Part shown: piece by piece, positions 1 to 5,023 of the stretch | How the letters are laid out: the number at the start of each line of letters is the position of its first letter | Numbering within the stretch: position 1 is the stretch's first letter | Assembly (NCBI GenBank): GCA_937931765.1 | Contig: CALHAO010000196.1 | Location: 1 to 5,023, forward strand | Source of the DNA: an uncultured Thiotrichaceae bacterium | GTDB lineage: Bacteria > Pseudomonadota > Gammaproteobacteria > Thiotrichales > Thiotrichaceae | DNA: 5,023 bases | Reading direction: 5' to 3' | Program-made: the position numbers and the translations under genes | Notes under the pieces: generated by a model | Seen by the model: the letters and a program-made list of their open reading frames with translations, nothing else | What the model was told of the DNA's origin: nothing | Database searches by the model: none

Positions 1-155
1 TGATTTACATGGCTCCCTGCTTGATGGGTTCTGCAGCACGGCCTTTGTTTCAATTACCTTTCGAGCACATGCAGGATCGTTTGGTGCTGGATGTTCGGGA
101 CATACGGGCCATTGGTAATGACTGGCGTATTCTGGCGGGCCTTCAGGCTATTTAA
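1..155 (+). CDS. ribD: RibD C-terminal end (riboflavin deaminase/reductase), partial
   Basis: This is the 3' end of a gene that begins left of the window. The frame is open from base 3 and gives 50 residues before TAA at 153-155. RibD is bifunctional: an N-terminal zinc deaminase and a C-terminal reductase that together convert the pyrimidine product of GTP cyclohydrolase II into 5-amino-6-ribitylamino-uracil phosphate in the cytoplasm. Only the end of the reductase domain is here. It is recognised from the run IYMAPCLMGSAARPLF, which matches the family pattern 'Y-x-AP-x-LLG-x-xA-x-xLF', and from the closing VRDIRAIGNDWRI, which matches the typical 'xxVGxDxRL' ending. The next gene is ribE, 46 nt downstream on the same strand, which supports the call. 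The deaminase domain and its zinc ligands lie outside the window and cannot be checked. Confidence 0.85.
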   Translation, partial: IYMAPCLMGSAARPLFQLPFEHMQDRLVLDVRDIRAIGNDWRILAGLQAI

Positions 156-201
156 AGTCGCTTAAATTCAAATTTTTACGAAGAGTTATCAGGAATTAAC
201 T

Positions 202-870
202 ATGTTTACAGGAATCATTCAGGCAGTCGGTAGTATTGCAGATATGCGTCAGCAGGGCGGTGATATGCGCCTGAGTATTGATGCCGGGCAATTGGATATG
301 TCGGATGTTGCGTTGGGTGATAGTATTGCTGTGAACGGTGTGTGTCTGACGGCGGTTGAGCTGGTGGGTTCACGATTTGCGGCTGATGTTTCAACGGAAA
401 CCTTGTCACTCACTAGTCTGGGGCAGTTAAGTAACGGGCATTCTGTGAATCTGGAGAAGGCCTTAACACTCAGTACTCGCTTAGGTGGACACTTGGTTAG
501 TGGTCATGTTGATGGTCTGGGTGAAGTGGTTAGTCGCCATGATGATGCCCGCTCAGTGCGCTTTACCTTGCGTGCGCCGGATCAATTGGCGAAGTATATT
601 TCAGCGAAAGGTTCTGTTTGTATTGATGGCACGAGCTTGACGGTGAACAAGGTTGATGGTGCGTTGTTTGAGCTGAATATTGTGCCGCATACCTTGCAGG
701 AAACCATTATGGGGCAGTATCAGAGTGGCAGCAAAGTGAATCTGGAAGTGGATGTGATTGCGCGTTATCTGGAGCGTTTATTGCTGGGGGACAAAGCGGC
801 TGAATCCGGTCAGTCATCTGCGGGTGATGTGACAATGGAGTTGTTGGCTGAGAATGGATTTCTGAAGTAA
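202..870 (+). CDS. ribE: riboflavin synthase, alpha subunit (two lumazine-binding domains)
   Basis: Cytoplasmic enzyme of 222 residues that dismutates two 6,7-dimethyl-8-ribityllumazine molecules into riboflavin and 5-amino-6-ribitylamino-uracil, the last step of riboflavin synthesis. The length suits the family (about 200-220). The two tandem lumazine-binding barrels are visible: residues 1-97 with the MFTGII start and VNGVCLTA (44-51), and 98-190 with GHLVSGHVDG (96-105) and IDGTSLTV (141-148). Residues aligned with functional positions of the E. coli enzyme are present: F2, C48, H102, K136, S145, T147 and D184. The start is the ATG with AGGA at 191-194, 7 nt upstream, and the MFTGI N-terminus is itself diagnostic because it contributes to the active site. 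Residues 196-209 are a Ser/Gly-rich, probably flexible stretch, before a final ELLAENGF that is common in this family. It is probably cotranscribed with ribD. In E. coli nomenclature the gene is called ribC. Confidence 0.97.
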   Translation: MFTGIIQAVGSIADMRQQGGDMRLSIDAGQLDMSDVALGDSIAVNGVCLTAVELVGSRFAADVSTETLSLTSLGQLSNGHSVNLEKALTLSTRLGGHLVSGHVDGLGEVVSRHDDARSVRFTLRAPDQLAKYISAKGSVCIDGTSLTVNKVDGALFELNIVPHTLQETIMGQYQSGSKVNLEVDVIARYLERLLLGDKAAESGQSSAGDVTMELLAENGFLK

Positions 871-886
871 TTATAGTGGGCGGCAA

Positions 887-902
887 GGAACAGATCTGTT
901 CC
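887..902. repeat. perfect 16-bp palindrome between convergent ribE and purN
   Basis: GGAACAGATCTGTTCC is exactly self-complementary. It lies 16 nt past the ribE stop and 19 nt past the purN stop. As RNA it can fold into a 6-bp stem with a GATC loop on either strand. A GCAA/TTGC pair (883-886 with 914-917) could add an outer stem. Neither side has a convincing run of T residues, so it is not a textbook intrinsic terminator. It may be a weak bidirectional terminator, a 3'-end RNA stabiliser or a protein-binding site. The sequence does not decide among these. Confidence 0.4.
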
Positions 903-921
903 GTTCTAACAGGTTGCTTAA

Positions 922-1584
922 TTATAAAATAACCGGCTCATGTAGCACTTGTTGATCGAGCCGGATCACATTATTGTCCAGCGATAAGCGGTCAGCACAA
1001 AACCATTCGACCACCTGCGGATAGATCACGTGTTCTCTGCTCAATACACGTTTAGCTAAGCTATCAGCAGTATCATCGTCGTGCACGGGGATGCGTGCCT
1101 GCATAATCACTGGGCCACCGTCTAATTCCGGTGAAACAAAATGTACGCTGACACCATGCACGGTAGTGCCGTCATCAAGCGCACGTTGGTGGGTTTGAGT
1201 GCCTTTGTAGGCGGGCAGCAAGGAAGGGTGGATATTAAGTAACTTGCCCTGATAATGTTGGGTGAATTCACCGCTTAGTATACGCATGAAACCCGCCAGC
1301 ACAACAAGGTCGGCGGCGGTGGCATCAATGTGTTTAATCAGTTCAGCATCAAAAGCTTCACGTGAGTCAAATTGTTTGTGATCAATAACGTGCGTGTTAA
1401 TTCCACTATTTGCGGCGCGTTCCAGTCCAAAAACATCCGGTCGATTGCTGATAACTACTGAAATCCGGCCATTGATCTGACCAGATTCACAAGCATCGAT
1501 AATCGCCTGCAAATTACTACCGCTGCCTGAGATCAGTACAGCGATATTTTTTGGTTTACTATTTTCGGTGTGCTTAATCGACAT
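922..1584 (-). CDS. purN: phosphoribosylglycinamide formyltransferase (GART), PurN type
   Basis: Transfers the formyl group of 10-formyltetrahydrofolate to glycinamide ribonucleotide, step 3 of de novo purine synthesis, in the cytoplasm. From the chosen start the protein has 220 residues (E. coli 212). Visible motifs are the phosphate-binding loop VLISGSGSNLQ (16-26), the hydrophobic strand VVLAGFMRIL (94-103), NIHPSLLP (117-124) and PELDGGPVI (152-160). The catalytic triad aligns as N117, H119 and D155, a constant 11-residue offset from E. coli N106, H108 and D144, so the enzyme should be active. The ATG at 1582-1584 is preferred because the 12-residue lead to NIAVLISG is short and it overlaps the purM end by only 11 nt. 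An in-frame ATG at 1653 would add 23 residues lying inside purM. Neither start has a clear Shine-Dalgarno sequence, which suggests translation coupled to purM. Confidence 0.96.
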   Translation of the reverse strand: MSIKHTENSKPKNIAVLISGSGSNLQAIIDACESGQINGRISVVISNRPDVFGLERAANSGINTHVIDHKQFDSREAFDAELIKHIDATAADLVVLAGFMRILSGEFTQHYQGKLLNIHPSLLPAYKGTQTHQRALDDGTTVHGVSVHFVSPELDGGPVIMQARIPVHDDDTADSLAKRVLSREHVIYPQVVEWFCADRLSLDNNVIRLDQQVLHEPVIL

Positions 1585-2620
1585 ATTTGACGACAGGCGT
1601 GTCTGCTTCAGCGGTATCAATTTCACCAATAACCCAGGCAGGGATATTATCAAGGCGACAGGTTGTCATTACGTCTTCTACCTGTTTCTGTGGCACCGCG
1701 ATCACCATGCCAATGCCGCAGTTAAAGGTGCGTAGCATTTCGCTTTCGTCGATATTGCCTTGTTCCTGTAGCCAGTTGAATATTTCAGGTCGTTCCCAGC
1801 TGCCACGTTTGATACGGGCTTCCGTGTTAGCGGGCAATACGCGCGGAATATTCTCACTCAGGCCGCCACCGGTGATATGAGCGACGGTATGAATTTCGTA
1901 ATTTTTCAGCAGTTTCAGAATGATTTTTGCATAGATGCGTGTGGGTTCTAGCAGAGTTTTGCCTAATGTGCTGTCCCCAAAAGGTGAGTCCAGATCAGCA
2001 CCACTGAGTTCCAGAACTTTGCGTATCAGGGAGTAGCCATTAGAGTGCGGGCCACTGGCACCTAAACCGATCAGTGCATCACCACGATAAACCTGTGAGC
2101 GATCGAGAATTTTATCCCGTTCAACAACGCCGACACAGAAACCGGCTAAGTCAAAATCACCTTCCCGGTATAAGCCTGGCATCTCTGCTGTTTCACCACC
2201 AGCCAGCGCTGCGCCGGACTGGATGCAGCCATCAGCAATGCCTTTGACTACTGATTCTGCGACATCAACATCAAGTTTGCCGGTAGCGTAGTAGTCAAGG
2301 AAAAACAGAGGCTCAGCACCGCTAACGATGATGTCATTGACGCACATGGCGACCAAATCAATGCCAATCGTGTCGTAAATACCGGTTTCCAGTGCCAGTT
2401 TAAGTTTAGTACCTACACCGTCAGTACCCGACACCAGTATTGGGTTTTTATAGCCGGGTGGGATGGACATTAATGCACCAAAGCCGCCAATGCCGGATAG
2501 GATTTCCGGGCGCTTAGTTCTTTGGGCATGTGGTTTGATGCGCTCGACCAATTCGTTGCCAGCATCAATATCGACACCTGCATCACGATAAGTCAGGGAA
2601 GGAGAATCACCCTCGGCCAT
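1574..2620 (-). CDS. purM: phosphoribosylformylglycinamidine cyclo-ligase (AIR synthetase)
   Basis: Uses ATP to close the imidazole ring of formylglycinamidine ribonucleotide, giving aminoimidazole ribonucleotide, step 5 of de novo purine synthesis, in the cytoplasm. The 348 residues match the family length (E. coli 345). Signature segments in order are YRDAGVDIDAGN (11-22), GIGGFGAL (43-50), VSGTDGVGTKLKLA (63-76), GIDLVAMCVNDI (86-97), GAEPLFFLDYYATG (101-114), AGGETAEMPG (140-149), GLGASGPHSNGYSL (185-198) and HITGGGLSENIPR (248-260). These cover the nucleotide-binding and dimer regions of the PurM/ThiL/SelD superfamily, and nothing is missing. The start ATG (2618-2620) has GGAAAG at 2627-2632, 6 nt upstream. 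purN follows with an 11-nt overlap, the usual purMN arrangement. The promoter must lie in the AT-rich divergent region on the right. Confidence 0.98.
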   Translation of the reverse strand: MAEGDSPSLTYRDAGVDIDAGNELVERIKPHAQRTKRPEILSGIGGFGALMSIPPGYKNPILVSGTDGVGTKLKLALETGIYDTIGIDLVAMCVNDIIVSGAEPLFFLDYYATGKLDVDVAESVVKGIADGCIQSGAALAGGETAEMPGLYREGDFDLAGFCVGVVERDKILDRSQVYRGDALIGLGASGPHSNGYSLIRKVLELSGADLDSPFGDSTLGKTLLEPTRIYAKIILKLLKNYEIHTVAHITGGGLSENIPRVLPANTEARIKRGSWERPEIFNWLQEQGNIDESEMLRTFNCGIGMVIAVPQKQVEDVMTTCRLDNIPAWVIGEIDTAEADTPVVKYVD

Positions 2621-2682
2621 TATTGTCTTTCCAAAGTCTGAATGGCATCAAATTTTATCATGTATTGACGGCTGACGCTTAG

Positions 2683-2711
2683 CTTATCGGTGTACTGTTT
2701 ATTTTGATCAA
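2683..2711 (-). promoter_or_regulatory. candidate sigma70 promoter of purMN
   Basis: On the minus strand, TTGATC (2706-2711, reading leftward) and GATAAG (2683-2688) are separated by exactly 17 nt. Each matches its consensus hexamer at four positions. Transcription would start near 2676 and give a leader of about 55 nt to the purM ATG. The -35 element lies inside the 14-bp palindrome at 2701-2714, which would suit control by a bound repressor. The call is by eye in AT-rich DNA, where chance matches are frequent. Confidence 0.3.
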
Positions 2712-2714
2712 AAT
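2701..2714. promoter_or_regulatory. 14-bp AT-rich palindrome, candidate operator
   Basis: ATTTTGATCAAAAT is perfectly self-complementary. It overlaps the candidate -35 element of purM and the right member of the near-repeat pair 2647-2662/2707-2723. Such a symmetric site between divergent genes could bind a dimeric regulator, but no regulator can be named from the sequence, and AT-rich palindromes of this size can arise by chance. Confidence 0.3.
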
Positions 2715-2794
2715 TTTATCGTGAAAAATATATTCATCTTTTTCAGCTATTTGACTGTCTTTTTTAATGCAATTTCATTACTATTAAATTTAAT

Positions 2795-2807
2795 TATACT
2801 GTATAAA
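2795..2807 (+). promoter_or_regulatory. candidate -10 elements for the repeat-protein gene
   Basis: TATACT (2795-2800) and TATAAA (2802-2807) each match the -10 consensus at five of six positions. They lie 80-90 nt upstream of the ATG at 2887. No good -35 hexamer lies 16-18 nt upstream of either, so an activator or another sigma factor may be needed, or the real promoter is elsewhere. Confidence 0.2.
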
Positions 2808-2886
2808 TAAAAATTTAACCTAAATGTAGGGGGGCGTGCATTGGGTTCAGGGCTGATGTGCTTTATCGACAAGGCAGATAATAATA

Positions 2887-4539
2887 ATGACTTATAATAG
2901 AGTAATTTTTTTCTTGATGGGGCTACTTTGTTTTGCACCAGGTGTGCTGGCAAGTACAAAAGAAGGGCAGCACCTGCCCGATTCAGACTTTGATGGTTTA
3001 CCGGATGAAATTGAACGGCGATTGGGCACTAACTCCTGGTTAACAGATACTGATGGTGATGGCTTGTCGGATTTGCTGGAAGTGGGTGATGAGCCTATGA
3101 AGCCGCTTGATTCTGATAATGATCGTATGATTAATGCGCTGGACATTGATGATGACAATGACGGGGTGCCTACCGTTGTTGAGTCGAAGCAGGACAGTGA
3201 TGGTGATGGCATTTTGGATTATTTGGATCTTGATACTGACGGCGATGGTATTCCGGATAGTCTGGAAGCGGGTATTAGTGGTTTAGACGCTGATAATGAT
3301 GGCCTGGACGATGACTTTGATGTTGATCAAAGTGGGGGTGAGGACATTAATGGTGATGGTATTGATGGCCACCGGTTGATGCCTGATAACGATGGTGATG
3401 GCATTCCTGATATTAGTGATGCGTTGGACAATGATGGTGATTCCGGGGATTTGGATAAAGATGGTTTAAGTAATTATCTTGAGGAACAACTGGGTTCTGA
3501 TCCGTCGTTAGCAGACAGTGATCGTGATGGTGTGCCGGATACGCTGGAGATTGGGGCTGATGCTGAGCCGCTGGATACAGATGGTGATGGCCAGCCGGAT
3601 ATTCTGGATACGGATGATGATAATGATGGAGTGCTGACTAAATGGGAGGTGCCTAACCGGTCGATAGCCCCTTTCCTGACAGACACTGATGCTGACGGGG
3701 TATTTAATTACCTTGATGCGGATGATGATGGTGATGGAATACTCAGTCGTGATGAAGATAGTAACCGCGATGGTCAATTATTCAATGATGATAGTGATTT
3801 TGATGGTATTGCTAACTACCTTGATTTCGATGATGCAGATGGGCCGGGGGCTGATCGGGATAGGGATGGATTAACTGATCGTCTGGAGCTGGCGATCGGG
3901 AGTAATCCTAATGGACTCGATACGGATAATGATGGCATCAGTGATGAGCTGGAAATTGGTTTGTATGAATCCACACCGGTAGATACTGACGGTGATGGTG
4001 TGTTCGACTTTCTGGATCAGGATGATGATGGTGACGGCATTCCTACCTTGATGGAGGGTGAGGGTGATCGTGACGGTGATGGCCGGGTTAATTATTTGGA
4101 TGCAGATTCCGGGGTTTATTTTTATTGTGTAAGCGATGGCCGGATTATTGATAATATTCGTGATTTCAGTGTGTTGCCTGCCAGTGATGCTGAAGTGAGC
4201 GGTGATATGGCTGCTGGCCAGTTTCGTTGGCAGGTCAGTCAACCTGGTACTTATACATTGAAATTCACCTTGCCTGAAGGCATGAGTATTGCCGGACCAG
4301 CGGGTGCCAAAGGTTTTGCGGTGGGTGAGGTGGATAGTGGTGCTGTGTCCTTAGGCCGGGGTGAGGATATTACCAGAAAGGGGTTTTTATCTGCATTTAA
4401 TCGAGACGACTTGCCGGACTGGTATGAGCAATTTGTTATTGAGGACAGCGCAATATCACTGATTAATTTGAACATTCCGCTACAGGGTGGGGCGTGTAGT
4501 CAGGCGTTGGTGGGCACTTCAGCGATTCAGTCGAGGTAA
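2887..4539 (+). CDS. secreted calcium-binding protein with thrombospondin type 3-like repeats
   Basis: A 550-residue exported protein of unknown role. Residues 1-22 form a Sec signal peptide (Arg5, hydrophobic core 7-16, cleavage probably after VLA at 20-22). C15 is preceded by GLL, which does not fit a lipobox. Residues 32-407 carry about two dozen DxDxDG or DDDNDG loops, for example DTDGDG at 54, 230 and 366, as in thrombospondin type 3 and EF-hand-like calcium proteins. The mature protein is very acidic and should be ordered by calcium outside the cytoplasm. Residues 408-550 differ: no Asp loops, beta-like pattern, QPGTYTLKFTLPEG (452-465), and the only two mature cysteines, C414 and C537, possibly a disulfide. 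I see no LPXTG, OmpA, PEP-CTERM or transmembrane anchor. The ATG gives a complete signal peptide, but the nearest purine-rich ribosome site, AAGG (2871-2874), is 12 nt away and weak. Asp codons are mostly GAT. Adhesion, envelope and matrix roles are all possible. Confidence 0.85.
   Translation: MTYNRVIFFLMGLLCFAPGVLASTKEGQHLPDSDFDGLPDEIERRLGTNSWLTDTDGDGLSDLLEVGDEPMKPLDSDNDRMINALDIDDDNDGVPTVVESKQDSDGDGILDYLDLDTDGDGIPDSLEAGISGLDADNDGLDDDFDVDQSGGEDINGDGIDGHRLMPDNDGDGIPDISDALDNDGDSGDLDKDGLSNYLEEQLGSDPSLADSDRDGVPDTLEIGADAEPLDTDGDGQPDILDTDDDNDGVLTKWEVPNRSIAPFLTDTDADGVFNYLDADDDGDGILSRDEDSNRDGQLFNDDSDFDGIANYLDFDDADGPGADRDRDGLTDRLELAIGSNPNGLDTDNDGISDELEIGLYESTPVDTDGDGVFDFLDQDDDGDGIPTLMEGEGDRDGDGRVNYLDADSGVYFYCVSDGRIIDNIRDFSVLPASDAEVSGDMAAGQFRWQVSQPGTYTLKFTLPEGMSIAGPAGAKGFAVGEVDSGAVSLGRGEDITRKGFLSAFNRDDLPDWYEQFVIEDSAISLINLNIPLQGGACSQALVGTSAIQSR
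2980..4107 (+). repeat. Asp-rich calcium-loop repeat region with three supermodules
   Basis: Residues 32-407 of the secreted protein. The loops fall into three similar blocks: A, residues 32-118 (2980-3240); B, 188-284 (3448-3738); C, 323-407 (3853-4107). Loops begin at 32, 54, 75, 88, 103, 116 in A, at 188, 210, 230, 243, 266, 279 in B, and at 323, 345, 366, 379, 394, 405 in C. The first four loops thus keep spacings of 22, 20-21 and 13. Each block starts DxDxDGL, has an LExG segment near residue 35, and passes through DxDDD(N/G)DG into a T-x-x-E segment. The DNA is dominated by GAT/GGT codons, which also leaves misleading open frames on the other strand. Confidence 0.75.
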
Positions 4540-4596
4540 TTTACTCTGCAGCACATAAGCAAATAATTTATATTATGAGTTCATTGTTTATCTGTT

Positions 4597-4602
4597 GAGA
4601 GG
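4597..4602 (+). promoter_or_regulatory. strong ribosome binding site fixing the hydrolase start
   Basis: GAGAGG lies 5 nt before the ATG at 4608-4610. It is a better Shine-Dalgarno match than that of the preceding repeat-protein gene and selects this ATG, which also begins a proper signal peptide. Confidence 0.75.
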
Positions 4603-4607
4603 ATATT

Positions 4608-5023
4608 ATGAAGAAAGGAACGTCATTATTCGCAGGTCTGTTACTGGCCTGTTCACTGAGTACTGCGGTGATTGCCGACGAAGTTTTGCTTGAGCATGAT
4701 GGGATTTCGCTGCGGGCCGACCTAAATCTGGCTGATGATAAAACACTAGCTGATGGTGTGATCATGATGCTACATGGAACTTTGGCACATAACCGCATGG
4801 AGATTATGTCAACGGTCTCTGAGTTGTTGAACGAAGCCGGTTACAACACATTAGCAGTTAATCTCGGTTTTGCGCTTGATAAGCGGGCCGAGGGCATGCT
4901 GGATTGTGGGATTGAGCACCGTCATCATTATGAAGATGCTATGCAGGAGTTAAAGGCATGGACTGGCTGGTTGGAAAAAGAGGGTGCTACGAAGATTGCT
5001 GCGTGGGGGCACTCACGGGGTGG
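4608..5023 (+). CDS. exported alpha/beta hydrolase, 5' part only
   Basis: The frame is open from ATG 4608 to the right edge, giving 138 complete codons without a stop. The N-terminus (MKKGTSLFAGLLLAC...) is a signal peptide, most simply cut after VIA at residues 21-23. LLAC at 12-15 also loosely fits a lipobox, so a lipoprotein is possible. The fold is recognised from MMLHGTLAHNRMEI (53-66), where the HG segment usually forms the oxyanion hole, and from GHSRG (134-138), the G-x-S-x-G nucleophile elbow with Ser136 as predicted nucleophile. The region between has YNTLAVNLG (79-87) and a His-rich EHRHHYED (103-110). The acid and histidine of the triad lie beyond the window, so activity and substrate (esterase, lipase, peptidase) cannot be assigned. 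It starts 68 nt after the repeat-protein stop, on the same strand, with no terminator seen between them. Confidence 0.85.
   Translation, partial: MKKGTSLFAGLLLACSLSTAVIADEVLLEHDGISLRADLNLADDKTLADGVIMMLHGTLAHNRMEIMSTVSELLNEAGYNTLAVNLGFALDKRAEGMLDCGIEHRHHYEDAMQELKAWTGWLEKEGATKIAAWGHSRG

Larger units (their letters stand above)
2647..2723. repeat. near-direct repeat pair upstream of purM
   Basis: ATCAAATTTTATCATG (2647-2662) recurs as ATCAAAATTTTATCGTG (2707-2723), with one extra A and one A-to-G change. The copies start 60 nt apart, close to a whole number of DNA helical turns. They flank the candidate purM promoter. This could be a two-site operator or simply AT-rich similarity. Confidence 0.35.
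2621..2886. other. divergent intergenic region, AT-rich
   Basis: These 266 nt separate purM (leftward) from the repeat-protein gene (rightward). I see no gene here. The stretch from about 2700 to 2825 is far richer in A/T than its neighbours and includes a 14-bp palindrome (2701-2714), a 12-bp palindrome ATTAAATTTAAT (2783-2794), and the near-repeat pair at 2647-2662 and 2707-2723. It is followed by a G6 run at 2829-2834. It must hold the promoters for both flanking genes. I could not find a match to the E. coli PurR operator (ACGCAAACGTTTNCNT). Confidence 0.7.

Noticed and set aside
156..201. FMN riboswitch or promoter before ribE
   Set aside because: The gap is only 46 nt, with no conserved riboswitch segments and no clear -35/-10 pair. 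ribE is more simply read through from ribD.
1587..1880. Plus-strand 97-residue open frame opposite purM
   Set aside because: purM is complete and well conserved over this stretch, and the antisense product has no recognisable motif.
2920..2934. Lipoprotein signal at C15 of the repeat protein
   Set aside because: The residues before the cysteine are GLL, with Leu at -1 where Gly, Ala or Ser is required. A signal peptidase I site after residue 22 fits better.
2747..2959. Minus-strand 70-residue open frame spanning the AT-rich intergenic region and the start of the repeat gene
   Set aside because: It overlaps the signal peptide coding region of a better supported gene, runs through AT-rich noncoding DNA, and has no family resemblance.
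2892..3212. Minus-strand 106-residue open frame
   Set aside because: It is Ser/Pro-rich, lies wholly opposite the 5' part of the secreted repeat protein, and resembles no known family. It is a shadow of the Asp codons.
3000..4100. CRISPR-like or minisatellite array
   Set aside because: The repetition is at the codon and protein level with variable unit length and no identical repeats or unique spacers. The reading frame is continuous throughout.
3474..4242. Several open frames on the minus strand, plus a plus-strand frame at 3689-3874, across the repeat gene
   Set aside because: They lie opposite or out of frame with the GAT/GGT-rich calcium repeats. Their translations are low-complexity runs of Ser or Ile/Thr, as expected when Asp-Gly codons are read in other frames, and they lack ribosome sites.
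4540..4607. Terminator between the repeat-protein gene and the hydrolase
   Set aside because: No GC-rich stem followed by a T-run can be found. The sequence is AT-rich without a stable hairpin.

Overview
The window reads as chromosomal DNA from a Gram-negative bacterium, most likely a gammaproteobacterium. This rests on the purM-purN order, on recognisable RibD, RibE, PurM and PurN proteins whose key residues match E. coli numbering, and on two Sec-type exported proteins. The assignment comes from recognising families by eye, and the genus cannot be fixed. Base composition looks mid-range, except for a clearly AT-rich stretch at about 2700-2825.

Layout from left to right: (1) 1-870, plus strand: the last 50 codons of ribD, then complete ribE, giving two steps of riboflavin synthesis. 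(2) 871-921: a short gap between convergent genes that holds a perfect 16-bp palindrome. (3) 922-2620, minus strand: purN and purM, an 11-nt-overlapping pair for steps 3 and 5 of de novo purine synthesis, transcribed purM first. (4) 2621-2886: a divergent, AT-rich intergenic region with a 14-bp palindrome, a 12-bp palindrome and a near-direct repeat, probably carrying the promoters of both flanking genes. (5) 2887-4539, plus strand: a secreted, strongly acidic 550-residue protein with about two dozen DxDxDG calcium-binding repeats of thrombospondin type 3 kind and an unrecognised C-terminal domain. (6) 4608 to the right edge, plus strand: the start of an exported alpha/beta hydrolase, cut off just after its GHSRG nucleophile elbow.

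The left half is housekeeping metabolism and shows no damage. The right half is accessory in character: two exported proteins in a row, possibly co-transcribed. No RNA gene, mobile element, CRISPR array or defence system is visible. The least ordinary item is the repeat protein: its calcium loops are arranged as three copies of a supermodule with nearly constant loop spacing (22, 20-21, 13, ...), followed by a two-cysteine domain I do not recognise.
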